From NCBI GenBank assembly GCA_910584525.1, contig CAJUAT010000010.1, forward strand, positions 1 through 59,423: DNA of 59,423 nucleotides, given 5' to 3'. Positions 24,162 to 32,800 of this stretch are shown here, one piece after another (the stretch's first letter is position 1; the number at the start of each line of letters is the position of its first letter). The notes beneath the pieces were generated by a model that saw only the letters and a list, made by a program, of their open reading frames with translations, was not told the origin of the DNA and did no database searches. The stretch comes from an uncultured Muribaculaceae bacterium. Lineage in GTDB: Bacteria; Bacteroidota; Bacteroidia; Bacteroidales; Muribaculaceae. Both the position numbers and the translations under genes were made by a program.

Positions 24162-26227
24162 AAAAAGAGACGAAGAGCCGGTTGCTTCGTATGGCCCTGC
24201 TTGTCAGCGCCACCATCGTTCTGCTGCTGTTGCTGCCGCATAACGATGCTCAGAACTACGTATACGAGCCCAACCAACCATGGCGCTATCCGCTGCTCAT
24301 GGCCGACTTCGACATGGAGATAAAGCGCGATTCGGCATCGGCGCAGCAGATGCGCGACAGCATCAACCGCAATTTCCAGCCCATCGTGAAGCGTGCCGCC
24401 AACGTGGAGGAGAACGCCGTAACCCGCTTCAACGCCGCCATCACCAACGTGGCGCCGGCTCCCGTGCGACACCTTCTCGTAAACCTCCTTCACGAGATAT
24501 ACGGCCGCGGCGTGGTGGACTCTCATACCTACGAGCGAATACGCCGCAACCCCCACAACGCCATCAGGGTAGCCAACAAAATCAACGGTGCCCCGGCACT
24601 CACCGTGGTGGATGCCGCCGAGATGCTCTCGCCGGCCATGGCATTCGAATACCTCGACTCGGCATACCGCGAGAGCGGTGGCCCAATGCTTGAGGAACAC
24701 AACGAGGAGATAGCGCGCGCGCTCAACGCCGTGCTCGTGCCCAACATCGTGCTCGACACCGTGGCCGACAGCAAATACCGCGCTCAGGACTACCTCGCCG
24801 CCGACGCCTCTATCGGCGTAATCAAGAAAGGTCAGCGAATCGTCGACCGCGGCGAGATTGTGACACCACAGATTTATACCAACCTCAACACTTACATGCA
24901 GAAACTCGAGGAGAGCCGCGGCGAACACGACTCTACCTATTTCTACATAGGACAGGCTCTCTTCATAATCATCTGGCTCGGGTGTCTATACATGTTCCTC
25001 AAGATATACCGTCCCGCCATTTTTCGTTCCATCAAGCAGATGACGTTCATAATGTCGTTCATCACGCTGTTTGCCGCCTTCGCCATCCTGATGTTCGAAT
25101 ACATCAACAACGGCATCTTCCTGGTACCGTTTGCGGCGGTGGCGGTGGTCATCATGGTATTCTTCGACGCTCGCACGGCCATATTCTCGCTGTTGGTTAC
25201 GGTGCTGATATCGTCGCTGGTGGCCATCGACCCGCACCAGTTCATATTCCTGGAGCTTATCGCCGGGCTGAGCGCCGCCTTAAGCATCCACATCCTCAGC
25301 CAGCGCAGCCAGCTGCTCCGCACCGCCGCCATAACCTTCCTGGCATACCTCGTGTGCTACACCACCATGCTCCTCCTTGACGAGGGCACCCTCCACGACT
25401 TCGAATGGCGCCTGGTGGGAATGTTCGCCATAAACGCCGTGGTGCTCTCCTTCGTCTACATCCTGATTCTGGTGATAGAGAAGATTTTCGGCTTCACGTC
25501 CACGGTGACGCTCGTGGAGCTTTCCGACATAAACAATCCGATGCTTCGTCGTCTGGCCGAAGAGGCTCCGGGCACCTTCCAGCATTCCATGCAGGTGTCG
25601 ACACTGGCCTCGGAGGCTGCCCGCGCCATCAACGCCAACACTCAGCTCGTGCGGACAGGCGCCCTGTACCATGACATAGGCAAGCTCGACAGCCCCATAT
25701 TCTTCACCGAGAACCAGCATGGTGTCAACCCTCACGCCGGCCTCGACCCAGAAGTGTCGGCCCATAAAATCATATCTCATGTCACGCAAGGCCTGCAGCT
25801 CGCCCAGAAAATCAAGCTGCCGCAGGTGGTGCGCGCCTTCATCCCCGAGCATCATGGCCGCAGCGTGACTCGCTACTTCTACAATACCGCCGTCAACAAC
25901 CGCAAGGAAGGCGACGAACCTGTCGACAAGAAGAAGTTCATGTACCCGGGGCCGAATCCGCGCAGCCGCGAAACGGCAATCCTCATGATGGCCGACAGCG
26001 TCGAAGCCGCCTCACGAAGCCTCTCCGACTATTCCCCCGAGGCTATCAACAACCTCGTCGACAAAATCATCGACACCCAGGTAAAGGATGGCCTCTTCAA
26101 CGAAAGCCCCATATCCTTCCGCGACATAGAGATCATCAAAGACACCTTCAAGAAGCGCCTCGGCACAATATACCACGCCCGCGTAGCCTACCCCGAGCTC
26201 AAAAAATCCTCCCCGACCGAATCATAA
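24158..26227 (+). CDS. 7TM-HD (PgpH/YqfF-like) phosphohydrolase, probable c-di-AMP phosphodiesterase
   Basis: I chose the ATG at 24158 (689 residues): it begins a basic/hydrophobic N-terminus (MKKETKSRLLRMALL), and upstream in-frame sequence lies inside rel. Order: membrane helix (about 8-28), extracytoplasmic 7TMR-HDED domain (about 30-265), a block of seven membrane helices (about 268-450), then a cytoplasmic HD domain. The HD domain has ALYHDIGK (H505, D506), a downstream NPHAGLDPEVSAHKIISHV block and IPEHHG, giving the usual metal ligands. PgpH-type proteins hydrolyse c-di-AMP to pApA, and in Listeria (p)ppGpp inhibits this enzyme. Co-transcription with rel is therefore functionally suggestive. 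Substrate specificity is inferred from family only. Confidence 0.9.
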   Translation: MKKETKSRLLRMALLVSATIVLLLLLPHNDAQNYVYEPNQPWRYPLLMADFDMEIKRDSASAQQMRDSINRNFQPIVKRAANVEENAVTRFNAAITNVAPAPVRHLLVNLLHEIYGRGVVDSHTYERIRRNPHNAIRVANKINGAPALTVVDAAEMLSPAMAFEYLDSAYRESGGPMLEEHNEEIARALNAVLVPNIVLDTVADSKYRAQDYLAADASIGVIKKGQRIVDRGEIVTPQIYTNLNTYMQKLEESRGEHDSTYFYIGQALFIIIWLGCLYMFLKIYRPAIFRSIKQMTFIMSFITLFAAFAILMFEYINNGIFLVPFAAVAVVIMVFFDARTAIFSLLVTVLISSLVAIDPHQFIFLELIAGLSAALSIHILSQRSQLLRTAAITFLAYLVCYTTMLLLDEGTLHDFEWRLVGMFAINAVVLSFVYILILVIEKIFGFTSTVTLVELSDINNPMLRRLAEEAPGTFQHSMQVSTLASEAARAINANTQLVRTGALYHDIGKLDSPIFFTENQHGVNPHAGLDPEVSAHKIISHVTQGLQLAQKIKLPQVVRAFIPEHHGRSVTRYFYNTAVNNRKEGDEPVDKKKFMYPGPNPRSRETAILMMADSVEAASRSLSDYSPEAINNLVDKIIDTQVKDGLFNESPISFRDIEIIKDTFKKRLGTIYHARVAYPELKKSSPTES

Positions 26228-26238
26228 GAGCACGCTCC

Positions 26239-27696
26239 TTAAAAAGAACGGAGGTATATGTCGAGGTTGGTGTCGGGGTCGAGGAGGAGTTTCTGGCGGA
26301 GGCGGGAACGGTTGGTGTAGACGGAGCCGGGGCTGATGCCGAGGAGGCGGGCTATATGCTTGTTGTCGGCGCCGCTGCGCACCATGCATGCCAGCCGCAG
26401 TTCGCCAGGCGTAAGGTCGGGATGCTTCCTAAGCAGCCGCTCCTCAAACCCTTCGTTTCTCTCTTCAAGTGCCATCTTCCCTTTGCGCCGGTAGCGCCAT
26501 GTCAGCCATACCGCGCCAGCCAGCAACAGCACGATACCCGCGGCCACACATATCGCCGTGACTGTGCCGCGGCGTTCTCTATCCGACTCCCTCTGCACAT
26601 ACCCGTCGAGCAAGGCGCGGCGAATGCCGCTGTTGCCGTCGGCCACAGTCCGAAGCCGCCGCAGCTCAGCCGTAAGCATGGCAAGCGTGTCGGCATACAG
26701 CGCCGCCGAATCATTACCCTCCGCGGCATAACAGTCGCGCAACGCCATGGCCCGGCTGATCCTGTTGTCGAGCTCTCCGGACGCCGGCATAGTCTGCAAA
26801 GTGCGAATCTTCCAACAAGCCACAGAGTCAGCCGGACCCTCGGCAAGAAAATGCGACAGGAAGAGAGGCGTCACATCCTCCTCCCAGCCGAGCCTGACAG
26901 CCCGCTCCATGGCCTTGCGCAGATGACGTATGTCGTGACGTCCGTCATAATAAAGCATCTTCTCCGTGCCGAGCACTACCTTGTCCGATACTTCGTAAAA
27001 CGGCATGGAGGCTACCTTCTCCGCCAGCTTCACGGCTCCAGCCGTATCCCCCATATTACGGTGCATGACCATCCGGTGGTTCCATGCACGCAGATACTTG
27101 CCCGAGTCGAGAGGCTCCTGCCGCTCCATCATGTCGATCGACTTTCCATAGCATATATCGGCAGAGGCATAGTCGCCGTAATGCTGGAAGATATACGCAA
27201 GGTTGAACATGGCAGCTGCGGCGGCATCCGCATCGCCGGTACGTGAAAAGACATCATAACAACCGAGATAAGCCTTCACCGCCCTGTCGGGGTCGAGAGC
27301 GTTGGCCTCCAGCGATGCCACACGCGCCATGTCATAAGGAGACGACGAGGAGTCCAGGAGACTGCGTGCCCGGTCAAGTAGAGGAAGGAACTCCTCATGC
27401 CCCGTGGAGTCGGCACGGGTGTAGCGCTCTATCATGTAAGCCTGCCAGTAAGCGGCCCGCGCCTTAGCCCTGTCGGTAGTGCCATTACGCGACGCGGCTG
27501 CCGACAGAGCGCCGACAGCCTCGCCAAACTCCCTTTCCGATGCCTCCGTCCGGCTCAGAGAGTCGAGTCGCGCGGTAAGGATATCCACCTCCTTGCCGGC
27601 ATGCGCCCATGGCTTGCCGCCATTACCGCGCACGCACGACACCGCTACGGCAAACACCGCCGCAACAATACAAAGGAATACCCTTCCCCGCATCAT
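26239..27696 (-). CDS. membrane-anchored TPR protein with C-terminal LuxR-type HTH
   Basis: The 485-residue protein has an N-terminal hydrophobic segment ending AVSC (C21), a possible lipobox. A helical TPR-like sensor region spans about 45-350, and a single membrane helix lies near 378-400 (VAAGIVLLLAGAVWLTW). After a basic linker comes a cytoplasmic LuxR/GerE-type HTH (LTPGELRLACMVRSGADNKHIARLLGISPGSVYTNRSRLRQKL, about 428-470). If the N-terminus is exported, this is a one-protein transmembrane regulator, a layout common in Bacteroidetes. It is the last gene of a four-gene minus-strand cluster, 15 bp after slyD, so sensing of protein-folding or envelope state is conceivable but unproven. 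Confidence 0.78.
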   Translation of the reverse strand: MMRGRVFLCIVAAVFAVAVSCVRGNGGKPWAHAGKEVDILTARLDSLSRTEASEREFGEAVGALSAAASRNGTTDRAKARAAYWQAYMIERYTRADSTGHEEFLPLLDRARSLLDSSSSPYDMARVASLEANALDPDRAVKAYLGCYDVFSRTGDADAAAAAMFNLAYIFQHYGDYASADICYGKSIDMMERQEPLDSGKYLRAWNHRMVMHRNMGDTAGAVKLAEKVASMPFYEVSDKVVLGTEKMLYYDGRHDIRHLRKAMERAVRLGWEEDVTPLFLSHFLAEGPADSVACWKIRTLQTMPASGELDNRISRAMALRDCYAAEGNDSAALYADTLAMLTAELRRLRTVADGNSGIRRALLDGYVQRESDRERRGTVTAICVAAGIVLLLAGAVWLTWRYRRKGKMALEERNEGFEERLLRKHPDLTPGELRLACMVRSGADNKHIARLLGISPGSVYTNRSRLRQKLLLDPDTNLDIYLRSF

Positions 27697-27711
27697 ATGT
27701 CTAAGATGAAA

Positions 27712-28311
27712 TCAGCAGCCGCCGCAGCAGGAGCCGTCGCCGCAGCCATCCTCTTTGGAGGAACATCCGCCACCGCAGCCGCCACAGCCACCGCCGCAGC
27801 CGCTCGCAGGATGTATCTCATCTTCCGTGGCCGGACGCACCTTGACAACCTCCCCCTTGTAACGCACGGTAAGACCTGCGAAGGGATGATTGAAGTCCAT
27901 GGTGACCTTGTCGCCGATGGAGAGCACCTTGCCCATGATCCGGTAACCTTCGGCGGTCATCATGGGCAGAAGGGCATTCTTCCTGACTTCCTCGGCAAGT
28001 TTGCCGTCGCGTTCGAAAATGGCGCGGTCCAGCTCCACGATGTCATCGGGGTTACGGTCGCCGAAAGCGGCGGCGGGAGGAAGCTCCACATCGAAACGGT
28101 CGCCGGCCTTCAGACCCGCCATGGCCGTCACAAGCCCCGGAACAACCTCCTGGCTTACTCCATAGACCATCTGGTCGGGACGCGATTTCACCGCCTCGAA
28201 AAGCAGCGAACCATCGGCAGCATTGCTCAGCTCATAGCTGTACTCCACATACATCCCCGGCTCCACGGTATAGACCTCCGAAGAACCCCCTTCTATCTTA
28301 TTATTGCTCAT
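27712..28311 (-). CDS. slyD: FKBP-type peptidyl-prolyl isomerase, SlyD-like, with Cys-rich metal-binding tail
   Basis: A cytoplasmic proline isomerase/chaperone that in E. coli also delivers nickel. It has 199 residues. The FKBP half-domain (VEYSYELSNAADGSLLFEA, about 22-40, and a GLKAGDRFDVELPPAAAFGDRNPD turn) is interrupted by the IF chaperone insert. Near 145 comes the strand V-T-M-D-F-N-H-P-F-A-G, diagnostic of SlyD. The last 30 residues hold eight cysteines in Gly-Cys repeats, a likely metal-binding tail. E. coli SlyD has a His/Cys-rich tail; here it is Cys only. It lies 35 bp after the DUF4919 gene and 15 bp before the TPR-HTH gene, consistent with one operon. Confidence 0.93.
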   Translation of the reverse strand: MSNNKIEGGSSEVYTVEPGMYVEYSYELSNAADGSLLFEAVKSRPDQMVYGVSQEVVPGLVTAMAGLKAGDRFDVELPPAAAFGDRNPDDIVELDRAIFERDGKLAEEVRKNALLPMMTAEGYRIMGKVLSIGDKVTMDFNHPFAGLTVRYKGEVVKVRPATEDEIHPASGCGGGCGGCGGGCSSKEDGCGDGSCCGGC

Positions 28312-28346
28312 TATATTCTGTTTTTATGAAGTGAGACCCGAGGAAA

Positions 28347-29096
28347 TCAGTTTTCCTCAGGGTGTTTGAGTTCATACTGTTGCTGCGGGATTCTGACATT
28401 GAAGTAGAAACCCTTGGCCGACTTGTCGCGTTTACGCTTGTCCGACTCGTCGGGACGCACGGAGAGATAGTCGTAGCCCGGCTCTATGAAGTCGGCGTTG
28501 GTGGCCTCGTAGCCGAGGAGCTGCACCATGTCGTACTCATGCACGGGATATATCACATACCATGCGTTGTCGGTATCCTTGCCGGTGCCGGTGCTCTTTA
28601 TCGCGCCGAGAAGATTCTCCAGCCGGTATTCCCATATCTTGGCGCGCATATCCTTGCGCCGTTCCTTGAGCACATGCACCAGAAACGACATCTGGCGCAG
28701 GTCGAAGGGATTATCCTGAAGAGCCAGCTCGGTATACTTGGTGATGGTGTCGATTTCGGCACGGGTATGCGTGGGCTTCATGCGCAGCGAATCGGTAACC
28801 TCCGCATACGGTGATATGCGGTAAGGGTCATAGTCTTCCTGGAACATATAGCCCAGATATAGATAGCGGTATTCTTCAGGAGTCATGGTGGTGTCGTTGA
28901 CCTCATATTTGGCCATGAGTCGCGGGAAATAATACTTGTTGGCCGGGTCGAGGGTCACGCGCCTTATCTGTTCGAGGTCGGGGCGTTCCACCTTTATCTT
29001 GCTTTTGCTTTTGGCCGCCATGCCTGGGAGCATTCCTGCCCCGAAAACCGAAACCATGGCCAGCGACACCAATATTTTACCGAACGATAACTTCAT
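28347..29096 (-). CDS. DUF4919 family exported protein
   Basis: The 249-residue protein has a signal peptide (about residues 1-27, ending GMAA). The mature part matches the DUF4919 pattern: Y-Y-F-P-R-L-M-x-K-Y, M-T-P-E-E-Y-R-Y-L-Y-L-G-Y, then TPR-like helices, and a C-terminal Y-D-M-V-Q-L-L-G and Y-F-N-V-R-I-P block. The family is confined mainly to Bacteroidetes and has no known function; periplasmic location is inferred. It overlaps the upstream membrane-protein gene by 4 bp (29093-29096) and precedes slyD. Confidence 0.82.
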   Translation of the reverse strand: MKLSFGKILVSLAMVSVFGAGMLPGMAAKSKSKIKVERPDLEQIRRVTLDPANKYYFPRLMAKYEVNDTTMTPEEYRYLYLGYMFQEDYDPYRISPYAEVTDSLRMKPTHTRAEIDTITKYTELALQDNPFDLRQMSFLVHVLKERRKDMRAKIWEYRLENLLGAIKSTGTGKDTDNAWYVIYPVHEYDMVQLLGYEATNADFIEPGYDYLSVRPDESDKRKRDKSAKGFYFNVRIPQQQYELKHPEEN

Positions 29097-29626
29097 AATC
29101 TGTTGACTGCTACAGTTAAAACCAGAACCACGCCGGCCTGCATCACCGTGATGGCCGTAGGGAACCCTTTGGCGAGGAGATAACGGAGGAAATTGCCGGA
29201 ACCGGGTTGCACGGGTCGGCCTTCAGGCGTACGTGTATAGAGGAGAAATCCGAGGAAAATGCCGATGATTACGGAGATAACCATCACCGTATAGAGGATG
29301 CTTACCGATGAGGAGAATGAGGTTGCGAGGAGACTGAGGGCGAGTCCTGCCAGGGCACCGGTCACGATATAACCCACGCCCCTTGTCTGGGCCCTGACGG
29401 CAGGAGGCTGGAGCATCACGGCAAGCGTCACTACAAGCGTCATGCAGAACCAGGTGGTGAGTATCACCGTGTTGACGGGCAGCAACGGGTAACCGTTGCG
29501 TGTGGTGAGCCCTATCGTCAGAAGCCCAAGGTACGACAGCGCCGGCGCGATGCTTATGCGCCACACCAGCGACGCCATCGATCCAGCGAATAACAGACTC
29601 CCCAGTATTATCAGAAATATTGTCAT
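29093..29626 (-). CDS. small polytopic membrane protein of unknown function
   Basis: Not recognised beyond being an integral membrane protein. The 177-residue protein has about five or six hydrophobic segments: 1-22, 27-43, 52-72, 84-106, 107-130 and 157-174. It carries short charged loops (RTRNG-like, TRTPEGRP). The first gene of the cluster membrane protein-DUF4919-slyD-TPR/HTH; its stop overlaps the DUF4919 start (ATGA). No consensus promoter was found upstream. Confidence 0.65.
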   Translation of the reverse strand: MTIFLIILGSLLFAGSMASLVWRISIAPALSYLGLLTIGLTTRNGYPLLPVNTVILTTWFCMTLVVTLAVMLQPPAVRAQTRGVGYIVTGALAGLALSLLATSFSSSVSILYTVMVISVIIGIFLGFLLYTRTPEGRPVQPGSGNFLRYLLAKGFPTAITVMQAGVVLVLTVAVNRL

Positions 29627-29679
29627 ACGGCACGCATTCTTCTTTATCTAAAACGCTTTCCCGACCCGTTTTAGTTCGT

Positions 29680-29716
29680 GACCCCTCGTTTTTGTGGCGA
29701 CCCCTCGTTTTTGTGG
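29680..29716. repeat. two tandem copies of an 18-bp sequence
   Basis: GACCCCTCGTTTTTGTGG at 29680-29697 and again at 29699-29716, period 19 bp. It lies between the hairpin at 29733-29763 and the membrane-protein gene, upstream of the latter's start on the minus strand, so it may be regulatory. Confidence 0.8.
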
Positions 29717-29732
29717 TGCCGGCTGAAAAGGT

Positions 29733-29763
29733 GCCGGGGTCGAAGGCTGGCTTCGACCCCGGC
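29733..29763 (-). terminator. terminator of the S8 protease/GLUG operon
   Basis: Perfect 13-bp stem GCCGGGGTCGAAG/CTTCGACCCCGGC with loop GCTGG. On the minus strand it is followed by CTTTTC. It lies about 48 bp past the end of the GLUG gene. Confidence 0.8.
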
Positions 29764-29810
29764 GGGACTTGTCAATTATGACAGGGAATCATGTTCCCCG
29801 TCTTTTTTTG

Positions 29811-32800
29811 TCAGAGAATTATCTTCTCGGTCTTCACAGTACCGTCGCTGAATATCGAGCGGCGAATCACGGTGCCGGCACCCTTGACGGGTTCAGTCAT
29901 CCTGATGCCGTTGATACCGATGTACTCCACGCGAACCGGGATGTTGCCAATTGTCACATCCTCGATACCGGTCACGAGCTTGGTGTCGAGCGTGAGCTGC
30001 ACGGCGCGCTTGAGAGTGCCCAGAGTAGTGGCGAACTCATAGGTGCCGGTGGTGTACGACTTGGGTGACACCTTGTCGCCCTCCACAGAGAAAATATCGG
30101 TAGCGACAGGCTTCACCTCGGGGTCGGCGGCCAGCGAGAACCAGTCGGTAACGCTGCCGTAAGTGTCGGTGGCGCAGCTGAAGAGGATAGCCGTTCTTGC
30201 CAGACGGGCCTCGGGATAATCGGCCACGCCCTTGGGCATCGGATACCCCTGGGCTCCGTCGGTAAAGCCATCGCCCATGTCGGCAAGAAGAGTCTTGGTG
30301 TCAACACCATCTTCGGCATCGCTCGTATAGAGCACCTGCTTGTCGTAAACGCAGTTGGTGAGAGTAATCTTTCCAGCCTTGCCCACGAACATGTTCACAG
30401 CCTTGGCACCGTCGGCAGTGGCCTTCACTTCGCCAACATTGTAGAAGTTCTTGACCGAAGCCGCGGTATACGTTGTCTTGGAATAGCCCAGTATGCTTCC
30501 GGCGTTGTCCTTGGCGGAAACATTGCCGAAGTTGCAGCAGTCGGAGATCACAGGGTCGGCATAAGCCACGATACCGGCGGCGCCGGCAGCTGTAGAGCTG
30601 AGGGAGGCGTTGGTGTTGTTGATGTCGCCGAAGTTGGCGCAGCCGCTGATTTCAGGCTTGTTGCCGTAAGCGAGGATACCGGCGGCTTTCTGGTTGGTTA
30701 CGGTGACCTTACCTACGTTCATGGCAGCTGTGATCTCGATGGCCTGGGAGGCATAAGCGGCGATGCCGGCGCCCTCCGTCTTGGCCTGGATCTCGCCATA
30801 GTTCACGCAAGAGTCGAGCAGAGTGGCTCCCGAAGTGTATCCCAGTATACCTGCGCCGTCGGAGCCTGTGGTTGTCACGGCGCCATAGTTGGCGCACTTC
30901 GTCAGGGAAACACCCGTGGCGTGTGCCACGATACCGGCGGTATAACTGCTGGTATTGGCGTTGACGGCTCCACGGTTCACGAGATTGTAGCCGATGACAT
31001 TCGCGGAAGTCACGGCGCCACAGATACCGGCCACCTTCGACTGCTTGATGTTGATGTCGGCCTCGTTGACAAGGTTCTCCATGCGGGCGTTGGCAGTGGC
31101 GGTACCCACGAGACCGCCGGCGATGGCGCCTGTGGAGCTGATTTTCGCACGGTTCACACATCCGCTGAGCTTACCCTCGAGCGTGGCGGCGAGAGCACCT
31201 GTGGAGCCCTTGCCGGTTATCGAGGAGCCTGCCCCCACGGTGAGGTCCTTGACGCAGCCGGGAGCACCGATATTGAAGAAGAGTCCCGATGCGAGCGTGG
31301 TGGAGCTGACGGTCAGATTGTCGATGGTGTTGCCGCGGCCGTCAAAGGTAGCCTCGAACTTGCCCGACTGAGCCACGGGCGTAAAGTTGGCCACGCCACT
31401 CATGTCGAGGTTGTTGGCCAATGCGAAATATTTGCCGTTGTATCTCACGTTGCCGCCGAGCGTGCTCTCGGAGAGCTTCACGAGATCCTCGGGAGTCTTG
31501 ATGAGCCAGGGCTGCGCGGCTGTACCGGCGCCTTCGAAGGCCTGCGGCAGAGCGCCCAGGGGTATCTCCTTGGATGCGCCCTGCCAGCTGGCTGTCAGTG
31601 TACCCGTAGCATATGCCTGGGGCTTGTCGAGATTCAGCTTGTCGCCGTTGATGGAGAAGGCGTCGCCCTGTACGGTCCATGCAAGACCGGCGGCCGTGTA
31701 AAGCGTACCTCCGGCAGTGAGCTCCGTACGAATCTCTCCGGCGGGGAACACTACCGGCATGGAGCCTACCTGCGCCTCCGGAAGGTCCTTGAAGAGCGTG
31801 AGCATGGGATAGCGGCCCGCGGTCATCGTCCACTCGCTGCCGAAGCCCTCGAGTGCCGATACGGTAAGCTGGTCGGTATCCACAATCTTGACGCCCTCGA
31901 TCTCATTGCCGTAGACGGTGATCTGCCCGTCGGCATATACATTGCTGTACGTTCCCTTGGGTGCGCCCGTCACCGAACCCACTTCCGTCAGGGTACCGGC
32001 CACAACGGGAGCCACCGATATGGTTGTGGCCATCTTTGCCGCTGCATTGTCGGAAGCAACTATACCTCCCATCTTCGATGAGTTGGTGCCACCTTCCACG
32101 ATACCCGTGTTGAGGCAGTTCTTCATGTCTGCGTACGACGACTGTCCTATGCCGCCCAGATTGATGGCCTTGTCGAAAACGGCGGTAATCTTACCGGCGT
32201 TCTGGCATCCTTCCACAGTAGAGCCGGCGTAAGCAGAGCAGAAGATACCTCCGAGGTAACCGTTCTTCTCCGTGGCGGAGATGGTTCCGGCGTTGAAGCA
32301 GTTGCGTATCGTGCCGTAGAGGAAAGTGACGATACCTGCCGAGAAACCTTCGGTGCTCGGCACGTCGGCATAGTTGCGGCAGTTCTCGACGGTACCGTAT
32401 ACGGTAGCCGCGACGGGAGCGAAGTTACGGAACACCTTGAAACGGCAGCTCTTGTCGATGACAAGGTTGCGCACGACGCCGTCGTTGGCAACCATAATGA
32501 AGAGGCCCACATTCATCACCTTGTTGGTTAGGGCGTCGATTCCGAGGTTCTTTATGGCGTGGCCGTTGCCGTTGAAGTTGCCGTTGAAGGGACATACGGC
32601 AGTGCTTCCGAAGCCGAAGGGCTGGAAGTCGGTGACGCCGGCCATGTCTATATCCTGTGTCATGCTAAGGTACTCGCCTGTGAAGTCGAGACCCTGGTTG
32701 TTGATGGCGTCCGACAGCAGCTGCATGTCGTTCTTGTCCTTGATGAGATATGGGTCGGATTCCGTGCCCTGGCCCTGGAAAATCTGGGGATAGACGGTCA

